This document shows, one piece after another, positions 50,331-59,394 of a stretch of DNA of 64,000 nt. The notes under the pieces are model-generated. The model saw only the letters and a program-made list of their open reading frames with translations. It searched no databases and was not told the origin of the DNA. The DNA is taken from assembly GCA_020641055.1 (NCBI GenBank), contig CP067345.1, positions 3,961,317-4,025,316 of the forward strand. Direction: 5' to 3'. The first letter of the stretch is position 1. Every line of letters begins with the position of its first letter. The stretch comes from Clostridioides sp. ES-S-0010-02. GTDB lineage: Bacteria; Bacillota; Clostridia; Peptostreptococcales; Peptostreptococcaceae. The position numbers and the translations under genes were made by a program.

Positions 50331-50747
50331 TTAAACTCTAAATTTAATAAGCTCAAGTGTGTCATTTAATGCTGACATACTATCTATTTGAATCATTAAC
50401 CACTTACTTCCATTAAAGAATTTTATCTCATTATACAATTGCTTTATATAATCACAACAAGTATTAATAAATAAGTCAACCTCAACTCTATTACTTTCAT
50501 TTACAATGACTAAAGCTTTGAAGGAACCTTCTTGAGGATATAAGGTACATAATGACTTTCCTCTTTTTTTGTATTTTACATTCCAACCTCTTTGCATTGA
50601 ACATTTGCTATACTCGAGTTTTGGTTCCACACTATATGTTGAACTTAATATACTATTTAGCTTGTCCCACAATGGACTATTAATAAATTCTTTGATTTGT
50701 TCAAAGGTTGGTTTATTATCTTGAAAAAACATATCTTGCCAATCCAT
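50331..50747 (-). CDS. DUF3788 family protein
   Basis: 138 residues: PTFEQIKEFINSPLWDKLNSIL near residues 15-35, then KLEYSKCSMQRGWNVKYKKRGKSLCTLYP and the later KALVIVNES, characteristic of DUF3788. The function is unknown; members lie beside AraC/GyrI-type regulators, as here. ATG 50747 has AAGGGTG ahead and is favoured over GTG 50756. It follows the AraC gene closely and ends in a hairpin. Confidence 0.82.
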   Translation of the reverse strand: MDWQDMFFQDNKPTFEQIKEFINSPLWDKLNSILSSTYSVEPKLEYSKCSMQRGWNVKYKKRGKSLCTLYPQEGSFKALVIVNESNRVEVDLFINTCCDYIKQLYNEIKFFNGSKWLMIQIDSMSALNDTLELIKFRV

Positions 50748-50761
50748 ATTCATCACCCTTT

Positions 50762-51673
50762 CTATTGTTCAATAGACACTGGAATAGTCCAATGTTCCAT
50801 ATATGCCACTTCAGGTGTAGTAGGATAATACATTTCAATCGCAAAATCAGTGGCTATTAAATTATGATTCTTCATCCATCTTTCCATAAACTTATCCGCT
50901 TTAAAAACAGCTGAATCAACTAACTCATTAAAATTTTCTGCTTCAAATCCACACACTAAATATTCTTTAGCAGGTAACTCAAAAATACTATATCCTTCCA
51001 CCAATGTACCTGGCTCCACTTCTATACCTGCCATATACATACAATTACCTTCTTTTGCACTTCCCATATAAAGAGCAGCAAATTCATTTCCACCTGGGAT
51101 TTTATTTGGTATATTGTGTTTTTGACTTCCAAGTTTCATCCATAATTCCTTTGCTATCGCTATGCCAGTTGTCTCACCACCCATCAACTGGCAAATAGGT
51201 ATTTCTTTTTCTATTCCAATAAAAGTCCTTGAGTTACTCAATCTTCTGCGAGTTACTTCAATCACTATATCATCGGCAATCAGTGGCACACCTTCATCAA
51301 CCATAACATAATTTAAAATTAATTCTGGCTTAACAAATTGATTAAGTTTTACTGGATTTGCTCTATATTCCTCTGGAGTTAATCCATATGCTTTTTTAAA
51401 AGCACGTGTAAATGTCTCATGGCTATCAAATCCAAAATTTAAAGCTACATCAAGTATACGATTTTTATTTTCTGCTAAGTATTCTGAAGCTTTTGCAAGG
51501 CGACGAAGCTTTATATATTCCATTACGGTCTTATTAACTAACCTTTTAAATAATCGTTGATAATAAAATGGTGATAAATTAGCTGCATTTGCTAAATCAT
51601 CAATAGATATTTCTTCTGATAACCTTTCTTCTATCAAGTCTAGTGTAGTTTGAATGGATTCCCATGCATGCAT
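50762..51673 (-). CDS. AraC-family regulator with GyrI-like ligand-binding domain
   Basis: 303 residues. The N-terminal third carries the double helix-turn-helix: LSEEISIDDLANAANLSPFYYQRLFKRLVNKTVMEYIKLRRL and ILDVALNFGFDSHETFTRAFKKAYGLTPEEYR. The C-terminal half (from about residue 130) is a GyrI/Rob-like effector domain. It resembles Rob/SoxS-type or BltR-like regulators of multidrug response. AGGAGG lies 11 bases ahead of the ATG. It shares an operon with the DUF3788 gene (15-base gap). Confidence 0.9.
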   Translation of the reverse strand: MHAWESIQTTLDLIEERLSEEISIDDLANAANLSPFYYQRLFKRLVNKTVMEYIKLRRLAKASEYLAENKNRILDVALNFGFDSHETFTRAFKKAYGLTPEEYRANPVKLNQFVKPELILNYVMVDEGVPLIADDIVIEVTRRRLSNSRTFIGIEKEIPICQLMGGETTGIAIAKELWMKLGSQKHNIPNKIPGGNEFAALYMGSAKEGNCMYMAGIEVEPGTLVEGYSIFELPAKEYLVCGFEAENFNELVDSAVFKADKFMERWMKNHNLIATDFAIEMYYPTTPEVAYMEHWTIPVSIEQ

Positions 51674-51985
51674 ATTATAATTCCTCCTTATAGTTATCTT
51701 AAGCTTCTATATTTATATTATCAAAATCATAAAAATTCTTCTTGATATACAGTGCCTTTTTTAATCTTTACAATACTTACCAACAAGATTATTTAAACTT
51801 ATTTAACTTGTCTTTAGACAAGTATTCTCCCACTTCTAAGTAATATCATAAGTGGTTATTAGTTCTCTACTCTATGTTAAATATTGTAATATTAATAATA
51901 GGCTATATGACAATTACAATATTTTATTGTAAACATAAAGTATTGCAGTAAAAATAAAATATAGCAAATCTTATTTGAAGATTTG
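51674..51985. other. Gene-free stretch
   Basis: A hairpin ATAGCAAATCTT / AAGATTTGCTAT at 51961-51989 overlaps the stop of the photoproduct lyase-like gene and probably terminates it. The remainder, including the putative promoter area of the AraC gene, holds no recognised feature. Confidence 0.65.
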
Positions 51986-53008
51986 CTATATTATATATTT
52001 TATTAAATTGTTTTTAAACACTGTATTTATTTCTTTACTAAAAAATTCCTTCATATCATCCAACTGCTCTTTAGTATATACATATTTTCCATATCCAAAT
52101 TGACCATATTTAAACTTTCTATCATCATTTTCCATTGGCAATAATGTGTCTGGATAAATTTCTAATATTCTATTTTTAGCTTTAGTTGTATATCTATGAG
52201 ATATAACTTCAAATATAATTTTTCTATCAAAATCTTTTGGAAGAGCTTCTTTTATACTTCTAATCAGACTTCTATACTCCTCTTCCCAACCTTCATATAA
52301 AAACACAGGAGCTATTATAAATCCAATCTGATATCCAACTTTTGCAAGCTTTACAGCTGATTCTATTCTTTTCTTTGCAGAAGCTGTATAATGCTCATGT
52401 CCATCTATAATTCTAGGTGTATTTATGCTAAATCTTATCTCTGTATGGTTATTATGCTCAGCATCCAACAAGCTATCTACATCACTGTATTTAGTAACAA
52501 ATCTAAATCTTCCCTTTTCTTCTTTTCCAAAAAACTCTATTGTCTTTTTCAATGAATTAGTATATGGCTCTACTGGAACAGGGTCTGATGTAGCTGCTCC
52601 TTCAAATATGGTTACCTGTGGTTTTCTATCTTCAATATACTTCTTTGTTTGTTCAAGTATCTCATCTATATTTACAAACACCCTTATAAAGGGTTTATCA
52701 CCTAGTTGTGTGTTTAAATAACAATATTCACATCTTCCCATACATCCACTGACAAGTGGTAGTTGATAATTAGCAGAAGGTTTACATGTTTGAAATTTTA
52801 AGCTTTTCCTAGTGCTAACTACCATTGTTTGTTTTCCATTTCTATATTGTTCATATAGATTTTCTCCTGGGATATGTTCCTTAACCCTATTTGATGATAT
52901 CTTAATTATTTCTACATCTTTTTTATCCTTAAATTTATCATATATGTTTTTCCCAATATCAGTATCTAAGCTACCCTTTTCAAATATTATTCTTTTAGGA
53001 TTAAACAT
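51986..53008 (-). CDS. Spore photoproduct lyase-like radical SAM protein
   Basis: 340 residues, the usual length of SplB. CMGRCEYC at 89-96 is the C-x3-C-x2-C radical SAM site (Cys89, 93, 96). Further blocks match spore photoproduct lyase: FQTCKPSANYQLPLVSGC, FRFVTKYSDVDSLL, EIRFSINT and FEVISHRYTTKAKN. SPL splits the UV-induced spore photoproduct of DNA during germination using a cysteine hydrogen donor (Cys141 in B. subtilis). The corresponding stretch here is FEGAATSDP, with no cysteine; the protein has only four Cys in total. AGAGGTG precedes the ATG. A divergent or altered SPL is possible. Confidence 0.85.
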   Translation of the reverse strand: MFNPKRIIFEKGSLDTDIGKNIYDKFKDKKDVEIIKISSNRVKEHIPGENLYEQYRNGKQTMVVSTRKSLKFQTCKPSANYQLPLVSGCMGRCEYCYLNTQLGDKPFIRVFVNIDEILEQTKKYIEDRKPQVTIFEGAATSDPVPVEPYTNSLKKTIEFFGKEEKGRFRFVTKYSDVDSLLDAEHNNHTEIRFSINTPRIIDGHEHYTASAKKRIESAVKLAKVGYQIGFIIAPVFLYEGWEEEYRSLIRSIKEALPKDFDRKIIFEVISHRYTTKAKNRILEIYPDTLLPMENDDRKFKYGQFGYGKYVYTKEQLDDMKEFFSKEINTVFKNNLIKYII

Positions 53009-53219
53009 TTATTTCACCTCTACTTAAAGTTTTTAAAATGAAGATTTTTATAAAATATTACTTAGTTAATCTTCCCCTTTTTAAGTTTCTTTATTTATCA
53101 GAAAGTAAAATAAACATTTGAGATAAATTTATTTTTTTGCATTAACTAATTACAAGTTTATTTACTTATAACAACTAACACAACCAATTTTTATCTAAAA
53201 TTTAATTTATAAATTTAAT

Positions 53220-54350
53220 TTACAAAGATTTATAGTATATTTCTCTTATTTGTTCCTTATTAAAAGTCTTTGGATGTCTCTTAATATTTGCAGCAGATAT
53301 TTTCATACAGTTATCAGTTAACCAATCAATATCTGATTTTACAATACCTAAGTCACTTAGCTTTATATCTAAATCTATCTTTTTAAGGAAATTTTTAACT
53401 GCACCTGAACAATCTTCTGCACAAGTTCCACCCAATAGTTTTGATATATTTCCAAACCTTTCAATATCACTATCCCATGAACTTTCTACAATAGTTGGTG
53501 TTAAAGCTGCAAGACCTTTTCCATGCATTACATCTCTAAGACCACTTACAGGATGCTCCATTCCATGTTGAAGAGTTGTTCCAGCTGTACCAATTGTCAT
53601 CCCACCAATAGTGCTTGCAAGTGTTATTTTCTCCCAAGCTTCTAAATCATCAGAATTATTGTATACATTTACTAAGCTTTCTGATATAAGTTCAATCCCA
53701 TAGATAGCCTGTACATCTGAAAGAGGATTTCTTCCATTAGAAAGATATGCTTCTATGTTGTGAGCAAGTGCATCAAATCCAACTGATGCAATTATATGTT
53801 TTGGCATTGTTACCATAAGCTCTGGGTCAATTATTGAGGCTTTTGCATACATGCTATTCTTTTTTATAGATTTTTTATCTTTAGTATCTGAATTTGTAAG
53901 CACTGCAAAACAATTCCCTTCACTACCTGTGCCTGATGTTGTTGGAACTAAAACTATAGGTAGGGCCTCTTCACCTTGTTTAATTCCAAATATGTAATCA
54001 TTTAAATCACCTGGATTTTTATAAGAAAAAGCTATACTTTTAGCTGCATCCATTATACTTCCACCACCAAGACCTAAAACACAATCACAACCAGTTTCTT
54101 TTATAGCTTCTACGCCTGCATATATAGTAGTTATAAGAGGATTTTGCTCTACTCTATCAAAAACTTCATATTCTACTTTAGCACCTTTTAGCAAATCTAT
54201 TGTCTTATCAAGTAACCCTGTTTTCTTTGTACTGTTTTTCCCAGTTACAATTAATACTTTTTTACCATATTTAGATACTTCTATTCCTACATCATTAATT
54301 CTTCCTCTTCCAAATAAAATATTTACTGGCAAACTATAATTAAAATTCAT
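53220..54350 (-). CDS. Iron-containing alcohol dehydrogenase
   Basis: 376 residues of the group III Fe-ADH family. NAD(P)-binding GLGGGSIMDAAKSIAF near residue 97, then PTTSGTGSE, and the metal ligands in GFDALAHNIEAYLS and GMEHPVSGLRDVMHGKGL (three His plus the preceding Asp). It resembles butanol dehydrogenases of clostridia. It probably reduces aldehydes in fermentation. AGGAGG precedes the ATG. It stands alone upstream of the photoproduct lyase-like gene, 212 bases away. Confidence 0.92.
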   Translation of the reverse strand: MNFNYSLPVNILFGRGRINDVGIEVSKYGKKVLIVTGKNSTKKTGLLDKTIDLLKGAKVEYEVFDRVEQNPLITTIYAGVEAIKETGCDCVLGLGGGSIMDAAKSIAFSYKNPGDLNDYIFGIKQGEEALPIVLVPTTSGTGSEGNCFAVLTNSDTKDKKSIKKNSMYAKASIIDPELMVTMPKHIIASVGFDALAHNIEAYLSNGRNPLSDVQAIYGIELISESLVNVYNNSDDLEAWEKITLASTIGGMTIGTAGTTLQHGMEHPVSGLRDVMHGKGLAALTPTIVESSWDSDIERFGNISKLLGGTCAEDCSGAVKNFLKKIDLDIKLSDLGIVKSDIDWLTDNCMKISAANIKRHPKTFNKEQIREIYYKSL

Positions 54351-54657
54351 GCTAAAACCTCCTATTTTTCTACTTTAGTAATAACTTTATTTTTTAATAA
54401 AAGTATAATTATGTATTGAAACATAATTTATAAAATAATCTTTTACTTAATTATATGTATTATTTTATTTCATATCAAGTTAACTCTATTTAATCAAATA
54501 TATTTCTTGCTGAAGTACCGTTAAATGATTAAAACTTAACTAAAAATTATAAAAATAAAAAAGAGTTATCTAAAGATAATTTCAATCATCTTAAGACAAC
54601 TCTTTTCATTTTTGTATCATACAAATTTTTTAAACTTTATTTTCCTATATTTTAAGT
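54351..54657. other. Gene-free stretch with the htpG terminator
   Basis: AAAAGAGTT (54559-54567) pairs with AACTCTTTT (54598-54606) around a longer imperfect stem, with TTTTTTATTTTTAT on the minus strand. It terminates htpG. The remainder is unremarkable AT-rich sequence. Confidence 0.75.
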
Positions 54658-56598
54658 CTATAACTCTATTAACATATTCATAAGTTTATTACTTCTTTGT
54701 ACAAATGAATCTAATTCTCCTGGCTTTAATTCTTTATTAGAAAGTAAAGCTAAATCAGCTATTTGATTACATATAAGTGCTACTTTATCTTTCTTTTCTT
54801 CATCATCTTTAAGAGAAACTAATTTTTTGATAATCGGGCTGTTTTCATTTATTACAAGAGTCTTTTCTTCCTCAAAGCTCATTCCTAAATCCATTCCAGC
54901 AAATCTTGACTGCATTTCTGCCATTCTAATAGATTGTTCAGATACTAAAATCATAGCTGGAGTTTCTTCGTTTTTTAATCCCTCTACAGAATAATTTTTC
55001 ACTCTTTCTCCGACAGCTTCTTTAAATAACCCTTCTATCTTAGCTATCTCTTCTTTATTTTCTTCACTATCTTTATTTTCATTTTTGTCTTTTAATACAT
55101 CAGAAAGGTCTGCATCTATTCTGTTGAATTTAACACCATTTTCTTTGTATTCCATAAATGAAATAAAATGAGTATCTATTGATGAATTTAATACCACAGC
55201 ATTTAGGTCATATTCCTTAAATAATTTTATATATTGTGATTGTTGCTCTTTATCACTTACATAGAATACTTTATTTTCATGTTTTTCTTTACATTTTTCT
55301 AAATAATCTTGAAGTGTTATATACTCATCATCAATAGTTTTAAATAATATACATTCTTTCACTTTTTCATAGAAGCTCTCATCTTTTAAACAACCATATT
55401 TAATGAATATTTGTATATCATCCCAAAACTTGTTGTATTCTTCCCTTTGATTTTTACAAAGAGATTTTAACTTATCTGCTACTTTTTTAATTATATGTTT
55501 AGAAATTTTACTTACATCTCTATCATTTTGTAAGAAGCTTCTTGATACATTTAGTGGTAAATCTGGGCAATCTATTACACCTTTTAATAAAAGTAAAAAC
55601 TCTGGTATAACTTCTTTTATGTTGTCAGCTACAAAGACCTGATTGTTATATAATTTTACTTTTCCTTCTGTCAATTCAAATTCATTTTTTAATTTAGGGA
55701 AATAAAGTATACCCTTTAAATTGAAAGGATAATCAACATTTAGATGTATCCAAAACAAAGGTTCATCAAATACATTGAATACTTTTCTATAAAACTCTTT
55801 ATACTCATCATCAGTACAATCCTTTGGAGATTTAAGCCATAAAGGATTAGTATCATTTAATGGTTCAATTACCTTTGCATCTATAACTTCTTCTTCTTTT
55901 CCATCTTCTTTTTGCTTTTTAGCTTTTTCTTCATCTTCCTTAGCTTCTCTTTCTAATCTTTCAACATCTTCTAAATATATCTCTACTGGTAGGAAAGAAC
56001 AGTATTTGTTTATTATTCCTCTTACAGTAAATTCATCTAAAAATTCCTTACTATCATCATCAATAAATAGTGTTATCGTAGTTCCTCTGTCATGTCTACT
56101 ATCTGATTCAGATATTTCATATTCTGTACCACCTTCAGATATCCATCTTACAGGAGTTGCTCCTTCCATATATGAAAGTGTATCTATTTGTACTTTTTTA
56201 GACACCATAAATGCAGAATAAAATCCTAACCCAAAATGACCTATTATGTCATTTGACTCTTCCATTTTATCCTTATATTTATTAAAGAAATCTTCTGCAC
56301 CTGAAAAGGCAACTTGGTTTATGTATTTTTTTATTTCTTCCTCAGTCATACCTATTCCATTATCAATAAATTTAAGTGTACCCTCACCTTTATTTACAGA
56401 TACAGTAATTTTATAATCTGATGGATTATTTTCTGATATTTCTCCTAATGATATAAGTCTTTTGTGTTTACTTACTGCATCACATGCATTACTGATAAGC
56501 TCCCTTATAAATATGTCCTTATCAGAATATAACCATTTTTTAATTATAGGAAAAATATTTTCTGTATGAATTGAAATACTTCCTTTTTCAAACTCCAT
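54658..56598 (-). CDS. htpG: Chaperone protein HtpG (Hsp90)
   Basis: 646 residues, full-length bacterial Hsp90. N-terminal GHKL ATPase: IFIRELISNACDAVSKHK, IDNGIGMTEEEI and GHFGLGFYSAF. The middle domain follows with PLNVSRSFLQNDRDV, whose Arg completes the ATP site, and the C-terminal dimerisation domain ends KLMNMLIEL. An acidic/Lys-rich linker (KEDEEKAKKQKEDGKEEEV) lies near residue 220. It folds client proteins in the cytoplasm. GAGGAGGG precedes the ATG. It lies 114 bases downstream of the flagellar operon on the same strand. Confidence 0.97.
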   Translation of the reverse strand: MEFEKGSISIHTENIFPIIKKWLYSDKDIFIRELISNACDAVSKHKRLISLGEISENNPSDYKITVSVNKGEGTLKFIDNGIGMTEEEIKKYINQVAFSGAEDFFNKYKDKMEESNDIIGHFGLGFYSAFMVSKKVQIDTLSYMEGATPVRWISEGGTEYEISESDSRHDRGTTITLFIDDDSKEFLDEFTVRGIINKYCSFLPVEIYLEDVERLEREAKEDEEKAKKQKEDGKEEEVIDAKVIEPLNDTNPLWLKSPKDCTDDEYKEFYRKVFNVFDEPLFWIHLNVDYPFNLKGILYFPKLKNEFELTEGKVKLYNNQVFVADNIKEVIPEFLLLLKGVIDCPDLPLNVSRSFLQNDRDVSKISKHIIKKVADKLKSLCKNQREEYNKFWDDIQIFIKYGCLKDESFYEKVKECILFKTIDDEYITLQDYLEKCKEKHENKVFYVSDKEQQSQYIKLFKEYDLNAVVLNSSIDTHFISFMEYKENGVKFNRIDADLSDVLKDKNENKDSEENKEEIAKIEGLFKEAVGERVKNYSVEGLKNEETPAMILVSEQSIRMAEMQSRFAGMDLGMSFEEEKTLVINENSPIIKKLVSLKDDEEKKDKVALICNQIADLALLSNKELKPGELDSFVQRSNKLMNMLIEL

Positions 56599-56711
56599 TT
56601 TTATCCCTCCTCATTTTATAATTACTATTTTAAATTTTTTAAAATAGTATGTCAATATATTATAAATAAATTATTTTAAAATAAAATAATTTATTTTTCT
56701 TAGTTATTTTT

Positions 56712-58082
56712 TTATTCCTCTTTTAAAATTTCCTTTACCTTTGAGTTATTATACATACTATTAGGAACCTTATTAGCTAGTTTTTTTAATGTCAATTTAG
56801 AGTTTTTTAAATCACCTTTATTATAATACATCATACCTAAATTATAATACGATTCATCAAAATAGGCATCTTCTTCTGAGTAATTTTCTACATACATTTT
56901 ATAATATTCTTCAGCAGTATTATAGTCTTTTAATTTTTCACTAAGAATAGCTACTTGATAAGTTGCCTCTGATATATTGCCTTTATTTTCACCAGTATCT
57001 ACTACCTCTTTATATAATTGTATAGACGACTTGGTTTTCTTTTCCTTCTTTAAATTATTCGCTTTAGACATCAATTCATCTTCTGTAAATAAATCAGTAT
57101 TTTTATCACTTTCATTGTCTACAGTATTTTTTTCAGAATTTACATCTTCTTTGTCATTACCTCTATCATTATTATTTGCATTAGAAGTCTTATCCTTATT
57201 TTCTTTATCATTTAAGCTAGAATTTAATTTTTCTTCATTTTTAACACTAGTGTTTTCAGACATCTGATTTTTTAAATTATTCATCTTATAAGAGCTATAT
57301 ATATTTTGTCCTATTAATAATATACCTAATATTATTGCTAAATGTAGATATTTATTTTTTTTAATATTTTTTTTCTCATTAGAAGCTAAGTTTTTCTGTT
57401 TTTCTGTTATATTATCTTTCTTAACAACATCTTTAGTTCCATCAAATTTAGAGTGTTTAATATTTTTATGTGAAAATTCACTTTCATAAATATCTACGTC
57501 TGCATTACTTTTAATTTTTTTATTATATGTATCTAATATATTATTCTCTTGGTTTAATAAATGATTTTCTTTATCAATTCTTTTTAAAACTTCTAAACAT
57601 TCATCAAATTTTATGTAATCTTCTTCTTTATCATAAATCAAAGCAAGTAACTCATAAGGCTCTATTAAGTCACTATATTGCTCAGTTATAAATTTAAAAC
57701 CTTGTATAGCTTCTTTGTACATTCCTTTATTTATGAATCTTATAAGCTGATTATATTTTTCAAAGAAAATTAAAAACTCCTCAGATGTAAGCATATTTAT
57801 ATACTTTTCACACAGAGCAGTTTTTTCGCAAAGGGAACTCTTATAGAAACTTTCTACAGCCTCATCAAAATTACATTTTAGTAGGTTTACAAGACCTATA
57901 AGATTTAAAATATCTACATCATTTGGGCTTAAATCTCTTGCTTCTTTTAAAAAGTTTAATCCACTTGATATACAATTATTATTTATATTATCGATAGATT
58001 CATTATATAGAACACATGAGTCTTTTTTATTGAGTTTTAATATATCTTTCTTTACATCATTTAAGTTTAAAATAAATACCAC
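56712..58082 (-). CDS. Transmembrane TPR protein at the end of the flagellar operon
   Basis: 456 residues. Residues 40-180 form a first TPR-like block (SGLNFLKEARDLSPNDVDILNLIGLVNLLKCNFDEAVESF), then basic linkers, one membrane segment near 247-263 (YLHLAIILGILLIGQNIYS), an Asn/Asp/Lys-rich extracellular linker, and a second TPR block (about residues 345-456). The C-terminal part should lie outside, like BamD/CpoB-type TPRs. The start is uncertain: GTG 58082 lacks a ribosome site; an ATT at 58073 has GAGGTGG five bases ahead. It follows fliN by 31 bases, so a flagellar or cell-surface role is likely. Confidence 0.75.
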   Translation of the reverse strand: MVFILNLNDVKKDILKLNKKDSCVLYNESIDNINNNCISSGLNFLKEARDLSPNDVDILNLIGLVNLLKCNFDEAVESFYKSSLCEKTALCEKYINMLTSEEFLIFFEKYNQLIRFINKGMYKEAIQGFKFITEQYSDLIEPYELLALIYDKEEDYIKFDECLEVLKRIDKENHLLNQENNILDTYNKKIKSNADVDIYESEFSHKNIKHSKFDGTKDVVKKDNITEKQKNLASNEKKNIKKNKYLHLAIILGILLIGQNIYSSYKMNNLKNQMSENTSVKNEEKLNSSLNDKENKDKTSNANNNDRGNDKEDVNSEKNTVDNESDKNTDLFTEDELMSKANNLKKEKKTKSSIQLYKEVVDTGENKGNISEATYQVAILSEKLKDYNTAEEYYKMYVENYSEEDAYFDESYYNLGMMYYNKGDLKNSKLTLKKLANKVPNSMYNNSKVKEILKEE

Positions 58083-58113
58083 CTCATGCCATAAGTATTA
58101 ATTGATTTTGTTT

Positions 58114-58488
58114 CTAAACAAGAGATTTTACCATGTCCTCTTCACTTACTATACTTGTTACTTTTACACCAAAGTTTAAGTCTACCACTACCACTTTTCC
58201 ATAAGCCAGTACTTTATTGTCTATTAGTATTTCTACATCTTGGTCTGCTAAAGTATCAAGTTCAATAAGAGAACCTTTATTTAGATTTAAAATATCTCTC
58301 AAACTCATCTTAGTTCTTCCTATAACTACAGATAACTCTAACTTAAGGTCAAGTATTCTATCTATATTATTTCTATTAGTTTCAGAAATTTCTAAAGCTA
58401 ATTCATCATCTCCACTAATTTCTTTTTCAATTTTATCATTCAGTAACATTTTTGCTTCTTCATCTGAAATAAGATTACTATTATCCAT
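58114..58488 (-). CDS. fliN: Flagellar motor switch protein FliN
   Basis: 124 residues, essentially one SpoA/FliN domain after a short N-terminus: DRILDLKLELSVVIGRTKMSLRDILNLNKGSLIELDTLADQDVEILIDNKVLAYGKVVV, all classic FliN positions. It builds the lower C-ring with FliM and controls export and switching. It lacks the FliY-type CheC phosphatase domain found in Bacillus. It starts two bases after the fliM stop; AGAGGTG precedes the ATG. It belongs to the flagellar operon. Confidence 0.92.
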   Translation of the reverse strand: MDNSNLISDEEAKMLLNDKIEKEISGDDELALEISETNRNNIDRILDLKLELSVVIGRTKMSLRDILNLNKGSLIELDTLADQDVEILIDNKVLAYGKVVVVDLNFGVKVTSIVSEEDMVKSLV

Positions 58489-58490
58489 AA

Positions 58491-59372
58491 CTACACCTCT
58501 TTTTTGACAGCATCATTTATTTTCACACCCTTTTTACTTGATATAAATCCTGGTGTTGCTGTGTATGATTTTGAATTTTCTACATATACATCTATATAAT
58601 CATTTATCTTTTTATTTGTTACTATTACATCTCCAACTTCTAGTTTAAGTAAATCCTCAACATTAATTGATACTTTACCTATCTCTGCAATAACTGATAA
58701 TTCTATATTAGATACACTATCATAGATTTTCTTAGTGAATTCCTCTGAATTATCCCCTGCATCCATATCTAAAAATTCTACTACAGAAATATTTTCCAAA
58801 ACGGCCTCTAAAGCATTGTATGGGAAACAAAGTGAAACATTACCAATATGCTTATTATCATTTAGCACTTTTAAATCTACAACACATACAGGTGCAGTTG
58901 GTGAACACAATTGTGGTAAATTAATATGTGTATGTGTATCTAACACTTGTATGTTTTCAAAGCCTTCAAATAAATGCATATTTCTTACTAAATCCTCCAT
59001 AAGATGTAAAAGTAATTTCTTATCAAGTTCTGTAAGTTCTCTGTTAGTATCTATTGTAACTCCATTTCCTCCAGATGTTATATCAATCCACATATCAGCT
59101 ACACTTCTATCTATTCTAAAAGAAAAGTTTTTCATAATAGGTTCCATCGAATTTTGTACTACTAAACACGAAGATGTCACTTTATCTAAAAAAGTTTGAT
59201 AATTTACTTGGTCTATATTCTCAACCACCATACTAGAATTACACTTAAGTTCATAAACTATATAGTTTTTATATTTTTTACAGAATTCAGCTAATAAAAA
59301 ATTTAAGCAAGTTAAATTTTCTCTTGAATAACTCTGAGGTTTGCCGAAATCATAATCTTTCATATCATACAT
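58491..59372 (-). CDS. fliM: Flagellar motor switch protein FliM
   Basis: 293 residues, somewhat short for FliM. It starts MYDMKDYDFGKPQSYSRENL, that is directly with the YDF-P block of the middle domain. The CheC-like middle domain follows (residues 30-195), and the SpoA-type C-terminal domain is VSVNVEDLLKLEVGDVI-like (here SINVEDLLKLEVGDVIV). The N-terminal LSQ-EIDALL peptide that binds phosphorylated CheY is absent; no start codon upstream could add it in this frame. It forms the C-ring that sets rotation direction. It lies 22 bases after flgG. Confidence 0.9.
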   Translation of the reverse strand: MYDMKDYDFGKPQSYSRENLTCLNFLLAEFCKKYKNYIVYELKCNSSMVVENIDQVNYQTFLDKVTSSCLVVQNSMEPIMKNFSFRIDRSVADMWIDITSGGNGVTIDTNRELTELDKKLLLHLMEDLVRNMHLFEGFENIQVLDTHTHINLPQLCSPTAPVCVVDLKVLNDNKHIGNVSLCFPYNALEAVLENISVVEFLDMDAGDNSEEFTKKIYDSVSNIELSVIAEIGKVSINVEDLLKLEVGDVIVTNKKINDYIDVYVENSKSYTATPGFISSKKGVKINDAVKKEV

Positions 59373-59394
59373 GAATATTCCTCACCTTACATAA

